Below are positions 56,371-64,000 of a DNA stretch of 64,000 bases, in pieces. The notes below the pieces were generated by a model, which worked only from the letters and a program-made list of their open reading frames with translations, searched no databases and was not told the origin of the DNA. How positions within the stretch are numbered: position 1 is the first letter of the stretch; each line of letters starts with the position of its first letter. A program made the translations under genes and the position numbers. Source of the stretch: Echeneis naucrates. Its lineage: Eukaryota > Chordata > Actinopteri > Carangiformes > Echeneidae. The stretch spans positions 1,069,428 to 1,133,427 of the forward strand of contig NC_042521.1 in the NCBI RefSeq assembly GCF_900963305.1, read 5' to 3'.

Positions 56371-56440
56371 GAGACTTTATAGTCCTGACAGTTGAAGACT
56401 GGAGGACTGACAGCTTTTCCTTCATCACAACACAACACAC

Positions 56441-56917
56441 ATGAAAAACATGACTCTGATCTCCGTCCTCATCTGGACTCTCCTCTGCTGCTGCTTCACA
56501 GGTAAAGTCCAGAGAATCAAACTCCTCTATGAACATCCGTCCCTCTGAAATGAAGCCCACAAAACCAGGTTTCTGTCTCTGTGTCCTCAGAGTCCAGAGG
56601 ACAGGTCACAGTGACTCAGTCGCCTGGAGCACTGAGCTCTGCTGTGGGAGGTTCCGCCAGGATCACCTGTAGGACCAGTCAGGATGTTAATGTTTACAAC
56701 AACAAAAACATTTTAGCCTGGTACCAACAGAGAGATGGAGAAAAACCTAAACTCCTTATTTACAGAGCTTCCACTCGAGTATCAGGGATTCCAGAACGTT
56801 TTACAGGAAGTGGATCAAACTCTGACTTCACTCTGACCATCAGTGGAGTCCAGACTGAAGATGCAGCAGTTTATTACTGTCAGAGTTTTCACTACATCAA
56901 CAGTCAGGATGTGTTCA
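56441..56917 (+). CDS. V17, IgL variable gene, family A (leader 56441-56501, V exon 56591-56917), octamer lost
   Basis: Coding parts are intact. Keeps QSPG. CDR1 [16 protein letters not shown]2 region [18 protein letters not shown]3 part [12 protein letters not shown]. The promoter lacks the octamer, so transcription and germline accessibility may be weak. CA tract 57026-57059, then L2-like LINE. Confidence 0.93.
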
Positions 56918-56945
56918 CACAGTGAAAAAGCGTCGTACAAAAACC
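56918..56945 (+). other. V17 12-RSS
   Basis: CACAGTG, spacer AAAAAGCGTCGT, ACAAAAACC. Confidence 0.95.
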
Positions 56946-57023
56946 TCCCTCAGTCAGACTGAACAGAAACTGAACTGACTGCTGCAGCTGGAAGATACTG
57001 CAGAGACTGATACAGTTCACTGA

Positions 57024-57061
<38 letters not shown>

Positions 57062-57189
57062 TGATCAGAGTTGAACTATTAAATCCTAAAATATAGATGA
57101 ATATGTTTGTCAGATGTAAATATTGTTGGAAAATTAAATAATACAGAACACAAAGCAGACCTACAACCCATTTATTTACAGCGGCTGCT

Positions 57190-58303
57190 CACAACAATCC
57201 AAAGAGTGGAGGCAAGGCAAGTTTATTTGTGTGGCACAATTCGACAACAAGGTTATTTACAGAGACATTAAAACATGCATGATTAAAGTTTGAACAGAGA
57301 AGAAAGAAAAGAAAAAAAGAGATAAGAACAAAAGATAAAATCAGTAATTAAAATATGATCAGATTTTAAAACTCAGCTAAGTAGCAGTAGATTCTGAGCT
57401 TTATTCAAACTCAGCTGAAAATCGTTGTCTTCAACCTGGATTTAAATACACTGAGTGTTTCAGCTGATCTGAGGCTTTCTGGGAGTTTGTTCCAGACATG
57501 TGGAGCGTAGAAGCTGAAAGCAGCTTCTCCATGTCTGGTTCTGACTCTGGGGACTGATAAAGAAACCGGATCCAGATGACCTGAGGGGTCTGGAAGGTTC
57601 ATCCTGGGTCAGAAGGTCACTGATGTATTCTGGTCCTAGAACATTCAGACTTTTACAGACCAGCATCAGAACTTTAAAGTCTGTCCTCTGATGGACAGGC
57701 AGACAGTGTAAAGACCTCAGAGCTGGGCTGATGAAGTCCACTTTTTTGGTCTTAGTGAGGACTCCAGCAGCAGAGTTCTGAATGAGCTGCAGTTGTCTAA
57801 CTGACTTTTTAGGTAAACCTGTAAAGATGCTGTTACAATAATCTAGCCTGCTAAAGATGAATGTATGGACTAGTTTTTCCAGGTCCTGCTGGGACATCGG
57901 ATCTTTTGACATTGATATATTCTGAAGGTGAAAGTAGGCTGACTTTGTGATTGCCTTCAGGTGTTTTTCCAAATTTAGGTCTGAGTCCATCACTACACCC
58001 AGATTTTGTCAGGTTTTGAGTTCATTCTGGTGTTTAGTGTTCTGTCTTTGTAACTTCCTGTTTTATTTTGAAGTTCTGGTCCTGTCCTGTTCCCTCTTAC
58101 TTTACTTCCTATTTGTTTCCCATGTTGATTGCCTTCCCTGCCCTAATGTGGATCAAGGTGGAGACCAAAGGAGATGAAGGAGGAAGGAGGAGGAAACAGA
58201 TAAAGCATAAAGAGGATTGATCCAAGTACTGAACCCTGCGGTACTCCATGACTGACTACAGTACATGAGGAGGAGCTGTTAACATGAACAAACTGATGTC
58301 TAT
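57190..58303 (-). mobile_element. L2-like LINE, third copy, cut at the junction with pseudogene V18
   Basis: Matches 33210-34330 and then stops at ACTGATGTCTAT, running into a V exon end. The rest of the LINE, the V promoter and most of the V exon are missing. Confidence 0.85.
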
Positions 58304-58305
58304 AT

Positions 58306-58391
58306 GATGCAGCAGTTTATTACTGTCAGAGTTTTCACTACATCAACAGTCAGTGGCTGTTCACACAGTGAAAAAGTGTCGTACAAAAACC
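58306..58391 (+). pseudogene. Pseudogene V18: last about 58 bp of a V exon plus intact 12-RSS
   Basis: [19 protein letters not shown] is followed by CACAGTG (58364-58370), spacer AAAAAGTGTCGT and ACAAAAACC (58383-58391). No promoter, leader or frameworks 1-3. The RSS looks fully competent although no functional V can come from it. It lies 2.2 kb left of J3, nearer than any complete V on that side. Confidence 0.93.
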
Positions 58392-58976
58392 TCAGTCAGC
58401 TAAAGAGGAACTGATCTGAACCAACAGCTGCTCTGAAACACAAACACTAGAGGTCTGACTGTGACATATTCTCATTTGATAAGTCTGCTGTGTTAGACAA
58501 ATTATTTATTTAATTATTTATTATTAATTATTTACAAATTATTTAAAAACTTTGACTTGACATCAAAAGTTATTATACTTCTCATAGTTTGAATCTTTGT
58601 ATATAATAAAAACATTTAATGAACACAAACAAAACCACACAAATGATGAACACAACTTCTGCACTCATATTCATGTTACAAAATCACCATCAAACACAGT
58701 CAACATCCCTGAGAGCTAATCCAGAACTGACACGAGTCACTGTGAGTTTCATGGACCGGCTGTTTCTATTCAGACGTCAGCAGTCGGACAGCAGACATTT
58801 AACGCTTTCACAAGAAAACACACTGAAGACAAACTGCTGATCAGAGCGTCTTTATTGTCATGAAATATGGAACACGTCAGCGTTACGAGAAGCAAAAAGC
58901 TCAATGAAAAGATATAAAAGCAAAGTTAAAGAGAAACAGAGACAGAGAGTTCCAAAGTGAGAGCAGAGTTACTGGA

Positions 58977-59053
58977 TGTCTCTGTATGCTGATGATACCA
59001 CACTTTATATATCTGATCCAGAGATGAGGCAGATTTCAATCCTTCAACATGAA
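58977..59053 (+). mobile_element. LINE RT active-site relic 3' of C3
   Basis: Same LYADDTTLYISDPE relic as 3' of C1. Confidence 0.5.
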
Positions 59054-59352
59054 ACAATCAAATCTGACTCAATCATTTCATCTACAGGGTTCATTTAGGA
59101 GAAGAGATGAATCAGGTTTTATTTCAGGTCACTCAGAAAGTTTGACCATCTGTTGATGTTCGAAAAACTCCAGATGGACACAGAATTTATTTGATGAACA
59201 GATCTTTATTTTCTGAAATAGTGACATTACAAATGTTACAGAAAACTAGAAAACATATCTGAGAGAAAGACAGAAAATGAGAAAGAGACGAAGATGGCGT
59301 TACATGGAGCAGAATGAAACCAGCAGCAGAGACCAGCTCGGTTGGATCCAGA

Positions 59353-59681
59353 CTAGGAACACTGGCCTTTACTCAGAGTCTCTGAGACCGCAGCCTGGGA
59401 GCCCTGGGTGGCCTCGCAGGTCACAGAGTCCAGGCTGGTCCACTGGTCTTTAGTGAGACTCAGGGTGCTGGTCCAGCTGTAGAGGCCGTCCTTCCCCAGC
59501 ACCCCCCGGCTCTGGTCCCCGCTGCTGCTGCTGATGCTGCCGCCCCGCCCCACCTTCCAGGACAGGGTCCAGCCTGAGGGGAAGCCCTTGTCGGCCAGGC
59601 ACATGAGCGTGGCCTTCCCGTTGTCTTTGTCCAGCTCCTTCCTGGAGGGGGGCAGCACCGTCAGGGTGGGACGGTTGTCAC
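59353..59681 (-). CDS. C3, immunoglobulin light-chain constant exon
   Basis: Same structure as C1. With the A from J3 it starts [17 protein letters not shown]. It differs at KELDKDNG (others KELEKDNG) and, more notably, FPSGWTLSW where C1 and C2 have FPSDWTLSW. Cysteines and GQCS are kept. Open throughout. Confidence 0.95.
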
Positions 59682-60523
59682 CTAGAAGACACCAATCAGA
59701 TTAGAGGACGGGGAGCGGACAGCTGTCAATCAAACAGCAGACACTTGGACACCTTGACTGTGTGAGAGCTGATTTAGTCCCTGAAGGAGTTTCTGTCAGA
59801 TGGTTTTTCTGCTCCACCGGTCACTGACTCACACATTGTTTCACTTCCCTTTAAGAAGACTCTCATGCACATCAGCACAGAGACAATCATCAGACAGTTT
59901 GAGCTGAAATATATCAAAGTACACTGGAAACACAAAAGATGACTTTACATTTCAACAGCTGCATTTTACCCTCGTCTATATCGCACTATTTCATGGAGAC
60001 TTTTCTAAAAGACAAAAACTGTTTTTTTAGGAATCTCTTCAAAGTCCTGGTTGGTTTATGATGAAACACATTTAGGGATAAAACTATTAAAGCACAACAG
60101 TTAATCAGATCTACTGTGAAAAGCTCCAATATCACATAAAAACAGACGGCTGAATTTAAAAGTCAGACATAAACAAAGAGAAGCCAGCGACTTCAGAAAA
60201 GTTCAGTCACACTGTTCAGAATAACTTTAACTGAACGGCACAAAAGTTTCAGAGGGAAAGATGTTGCTGATTGTTGCTGTTTAATCTTTGCTGCTGCTCA
60301 GATTGTTCACATTTCACTAATTAACCGCAACAAGAAAAGAAAAGTTCAGAGAATCTGCTTCAAGTTCAGCTTCAGGGTCAAAGAGGAGAAACCAAGAAGA
60401 AAATAGAGATTTGAAAGAGTTTTAGATCAGACAAAAGGAAATTTATATCCTCTACAAATGTTCAGACACAGAAAAGGAGACCTGAACACACAAAACATTA
60501 TTAATATTGAAGCAGAAACTTAC

Positions 60524-60561
60524 TTCCAACATCCAGTCTGGTTCCTCCACCAAAAGTCCAC
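60524..60561 (-). CDS. J3, light-chain joining segment ([12 protein letters not shown])
   Basis: Single J of unit 3, like kappa J1 in starting WTF. GTAAGT donor. Hybrid flanks as for J2. Confidence 0.95.
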
Positions 60562-60600
60562 CACAGTGATACAAACTCATTGAGCCGTCGTACAAAAACC
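60562..60600 (-). other. J3 23-RSS
   Basis: CACAGTG (60562-60568), same 23-bp spacer, ACAAAAACC (60592-60600). Confidence 0.95.
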
Positions 60601-61064
60601 TCTGACTGTACAGAGACACGGCTCTCTGAGTCTGAAACAAACAAACTCAACTAAATTCACCTCCAATATTTTGGCTGCCTGCCTGAGAAAGACTGAAATT
60701 CAATATAACACATTTCTGTTTCTTCACATCGGAAAGACTTTTGTAGAATTTATAATATGTGATAGAATTGGAAACAGTAACAGACCAAAAGTTGGATATC
60801 ACCACAGTAGACACATCCAGTATCCTGAACAAAGAAATGCTCATAAATGATAGAAAAGACTTTTGCTGTAAAGAATAGAACATTTTTCTGATGTGAATGA
60901 CTGAATGTCACCAGAACGTAAAGATCCTAAAACAAACAGTAAATCTGTCTAAAAAGGACGACAGAATATGTTGAAGTGTGCATTAAATGAAAGCTTTCAA
61001 ATCTTTAATGTCAGCATAAACAAACACAAACACTCTGATCAAACTAGATTATATTGAGGGGAAT

Positions 61065-61275
61065 CATGTTGATGTCATCATAAAACAGGCTGAAACATTT
61101 CAAACCTTCTGTGTCCTCCACAACAATCAGCCATGACATCATGACCTCCTGACCCCACATGGATGGAGGACCTAAAGTTTCCCAGCAGGACATTGTCCAA
61201 AGCATCACACTGTCTACACCAGCTGGTCTTCTTCCCACAATGCATCTTGGTGTGATGTCTTCCTCAGGTAGTGCT

Positions 61276-61277
<2 letters not shown>
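61065..61277 (-). mobile_element. Tc1/mariner transposase relic upstream of J3, truncated at a CA tract
   Basis: Matches 31560-31771; the remaining 400 bp of the relic is absent. Confidence 0.75.

Positions 61278-61322
<45 letters not shown>
61278..61322. repeat. (CA)n tract forming a recombination junction
   Basis: The left side is the Tc1 relic of a JC unit; the right side is the 3' flank normally found after V1 and V8. See findings. Confidence 0.9.
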
Positions 61323-61325
<3 letters not shown>

Positions 61326-61629
61326 ACTGATCAGAGTTGAACTATTAAATCCTAAAATATAGATGAATATGTTTTGTCAGATGTGGAAGTTTCCACTCTG
61401 AATGAAATCAGCAGTTTCTTGTGATAGCTGCTGATGTTCACACACTCAGACACCTTTTAGTATCAATCACAGTAAAATCTGCCCGTATGCTGACGACATC
61501 ATATGATACATCACAGAAATGTTCAACTCACAGTGAGTGAGTCCATCATCCAATCAGACATGGAAAAGTTTGTTTCAGCCAAAACATCAGTCACCTCAAC
61601 CTGAGACTGTTTGATTACCTGGAAACACT

Positions 61630-62650
61630 TTGTCATTTATTCAACGGTTCATTAACAAGGTCACTTCACATTCACAAGCACAGAGGTCGATGAACCAAAT
61701 TCTATTAAAGAGGCAGACTTTTTTAAATATCTTTTTTTTTATTATTCTACCCTGTTTCCTCAACATGTATATTGAAATCTCCCAGGATAATGATTTTATC
61801 TGTACTGGGTACTAACTCTGATATAAACTCAGAAAACTCTGATAGGAATTCTGAGTACGGACCAGGTGGACGGTATACTGTAACTAACAGAACTGGTTCT
61901 TCACCTTTCCAGTCCGAGTGGGAAAGACTAAGAGTGAGGCTTTCAAAAGACCTGCAGCCAGATTTTGGTCTGGGGTTGATTAATAGGCCTGACTTAAATA
62001 TCACAGCCACCCCCCCTCCTCGACCTGTGGTACAGGGATATGAAAGTTAACATGGGGGGGTGTAGCTTCATTAATGCTAACATACTCATCCTGCTGCAGC
62101 CACGTTTCAGTTATACAAAATAAATCAATATGGTGATCAGCTATGAGATCATTTATTAGTATTCACGACTACTTTTTTGATTTCTCGGACTTCACTTTTT
62201 TATGTTGAGAAATGTTATTACAATAGCATAATAATTTCTGAAAGTGCCACAGTGTCTATAGAATATAATCCTTCCAAAGAATTCCACGGACCTCCCAGAT
62301 GGAGATTTGATACCAAGGACCCAGAGTTCATCCGCTTCATTGACCAACACATAGAATTGTTCTTCCAGGTCAACACGTCTGAACCTTCAGCTTTATTTAG
62401 ATGGGAAGCTTTTAAAACTGATATCAGAGGGCAGATAATTAGTTATACCGGTTTTAAATCTAAACATTTCAAAAACAAAGTGCGTGCAGATGAAAGAGAA
62501 ATTAAATCATTAGAAAGCAAAATTATAATTTAAAAAACTCGAGTGCTTGAACATGAACTGACCAAACTTAGAGCCCATTATAATGAACAGTCAGCTAAGA
62601 AGGCCCTAACAAATTTAAACAAACTAAAACTTATTCTGTGAGCAGGGAAA
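61630..62650. mobile_element. Composite L2 endonuclease (-) / L1-Tx1 linker (+) relic, third copy
   Basis: 62010-61747 on - reads VTVYRPPGPYSEFLSEFSEF and IIILGDFNIHVEETG, an L2-type endonuclease with intact GDFN motif. 62177-62650 on + is the L1/Tx1 linker. Copy of 25682-26700. Confidence 0.75.
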
Positions 62651-62699
62651 AGCAGGTCAGCTGTTTGCTATGAGAATTAAAATGTTACAAAATTAACCC

Positions 62700-63180
62700 T
62701 GCACCTGGTTTGCCCCACCCATCTCCTCACCTGAGGCTCATTTCCTCCGTCAGTCTTCCTCTACATATACCGGTTCATTTTCCCTTGACCTCTGCCAGAT
62801 TGTCTCGTGTGTTTTCCTGCCAAACATTCCAGCATTCCTTCCTTCCTTCATACCTTCCTTCCTACCTACCTACCTTCCTTTCTACCTTCCTCCCTACCTA
62901 GCTAACTTCCTTCCTTCCTACCTACCTACCCACCTTCCTTCATACCTTCCTTCCTGTCTGATCCCTGAACACTGCCTGTTTACCCGGTCTTAGAGATTCT
63001 GCCTAGCCTCTGGATTATTCTGCCTGCCTGCCTGGTTTCCTGACTCCTGCTTGTCTCTCCGGTTTGAAACCTCTGCGTAGCCCTCTGGATTCAGTCTGCT
63101 TTGTCTCTCTTTTTTTTCAGACTGACTAAAGCCTGTCGGAGTCACTTCTGTCTCTGTGTTCATGCTTTTGGGTTCCTCTG
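62700..63180 (+). repeat. Dispersed repeat with TTCC/TACC microsatellite (62836-62958)
   Basis: Third copy of the repeat at 3000 and 26700; the microsatellite is the most interrupted of the three. Confidence 0.6.
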
Positions 63181-63380
63181 AAAACAGGTTTTCTTTTCTA
63201 TCTCAGTAGAAACTGGAAAGATGTCATAACACAGGAGTCCCTGTTGGAGTCAGTCAGCTCATTTCCATAAAGACACTTTGCATCAGCAGCACCATGCTCC
63301 AGTGCTCTGGGAGACTTTATAGTCCTGACAGTTGAAGACTGGAGGACTGACAGCTTTTCCTTCATCACAACACAACACAC

Positions 63381-63857
63381 ATGAAAAACATGACTCTGAT
63401 CTCCGTCCTCATCTGGACTCTCCTCTGCTGCTGCTTCACAGGTAAAGTCCAGAGAATCAAACTCCTCTATGAACATCCGTCCCTCTGAAATGAAGCCCAC
63501 AAAACCAGGTTTCTGTCTCTGTGTCCTCAGAGTCCAGAGGACAGGTCACAGTGACTCAGCCTGGAGCACTGAGCTCTGCTGTGGGAGGCTCCGCCAGGAT
63601 CACCTGTAGGACCAGTCAGGATGTTTATGTTTACAACAACAAGTACCACCGTTTAGCCTGGTACCAACAGAGAGATGGAGAAAAACCTAAACTCCTTATT
63701 TACTCTGCTTCCACTCGAGCATCAGGGATTCCAGAACGTTTTACAGGAAGTGGATCAAACTCTGACTTCACTCTGACCATCAGTGGAGTCCAGACTGAAG
63801 ATGCAGCAGTTTATTACTGTCAGAGTTTTCACTATATCAACAGTCAGGATGTGTTCA
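63381..63857 (+). CDS. V19, IgL variable gene, family A (leader 63381-63441, V exon 63531-63857)
   Basis: Intact. Lacks the QSPG Ser codon. CDR1 [17 protein letters not shown]2 region [18 protein letters not shown]3 part [12 protein letters not shown]. Differs from V16 by only a few residues. Octamer 63276-63283. CA tract 63966-63989. The family-B upstream flank (CTCTTCATATTA) starts at the window end. Confidence 0.95.
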
Positions 63858-63885
63858 CACAGTGAAAAAGCGTCGTACAAAAACC
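63858..63885 (+). other. V19 12-RSS
   Basis: CACAGTG, spacer AAAAAGCGTCGT, ACAAAAACC. Confidence 0.95.
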
Positions 63886-64000
63886 TCCCTCAGTCAGACT
63901 GAACAGAAACTGAACTGACTGCTGCAGCTGGAAGATACTGCAGAGACTGATACAGTTCACTGAGGACACACACACACACACACACACACTCTTCATATTA

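Noticed and set aside
1-64000. CRISPR arrays, operons, tRNA or rRNA genes
   Set aside because: The spaced repeats are V cassettes and microsatellites in a vertebrate locus; no cloverleaf or rRNA sequence was recognised.
1-64000. A second set of V genes on the - strand
   Set aside because: No leader, framework cysteine pattern or 12-RSS in that orientation was found; all - strand immunoglobulin features are J and C.

Overview
This window is part of a teleost fish immunoglobulin light-chain (IgL) locus in germline, unrearranged form. It is almost certainly from a percomorph, judging by the V and C sequences, the fish LINE, Harbinger and Tc1 repeats, and the CA-rich spacers; I cannot name the species. 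V segments carry 12-bp-spacer recombination signals (RSS) and J segments carry 23-bp-spacer RSS, which is the kappa-type arrangement. The C domain resembles the teleost L1 (kappa-like) isotype, though this assignment rests on recalled family resemblance.

Gene content: 17 intact family-A V genes (leader [12 protein letters not shown]...), 3 intact family-B V genes (leader [13 protein letters not shown]...), 2 truncated V pseudogenes, 4 J segments and 3 C exons. All V genes are on the + strand and all J and C segments are on the - strand, so every V-to-J joint in this window has to form by inversion. Layout, left to right: V1, pseudogene V2, V3, V4, V5, V6, VB1, V7, V8, V9, [C1-J1proximal-J1distal], V10, V11, V12, [C2-J2], V13, V14, VB2, V15, V16, VB3, V17, pseudogene V18, [C3-J3], V19. 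The family-B upstream flank begins again at the very end of the window, so another VB probably lies just outside.

The locus grew by tandem segmental duplication. A JC-V-LINE-V block of about 6.5 kb occurs at 28.5-35.2 kb and 37.6-43.9 kb, with a deleted third version near 56-61 kb. A V-Harbinger-V block of about 5 kb occurs at 10.2-15.2 kb and 46.7-51.9 kb. Other flanks recur three or four times. Between the genes lie broken transposons: L2-like, L1/Tx1-like and jockey/CR1-like LINEs, two copies of one dead PIF/Harbinger element, Tc1 transposase relics upstream of each J, one solo LTR and one retroviral pol fossil.

The most notable observations are these. The 23-bp J spacer reads as the family-B-type 12-bp V spacer with an 11-bp block inserted in its middle. 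A (CA)n tract is a recombination junction next to JC3. JC2 and JC3 carry single J regions whose two flanks match different J copies of JC1. Two small inversions distinguish otherwise duplicate copies. V17 has lost its octamer promoter element. An orphan 12-RSS remains on a V fragment beside JC3.
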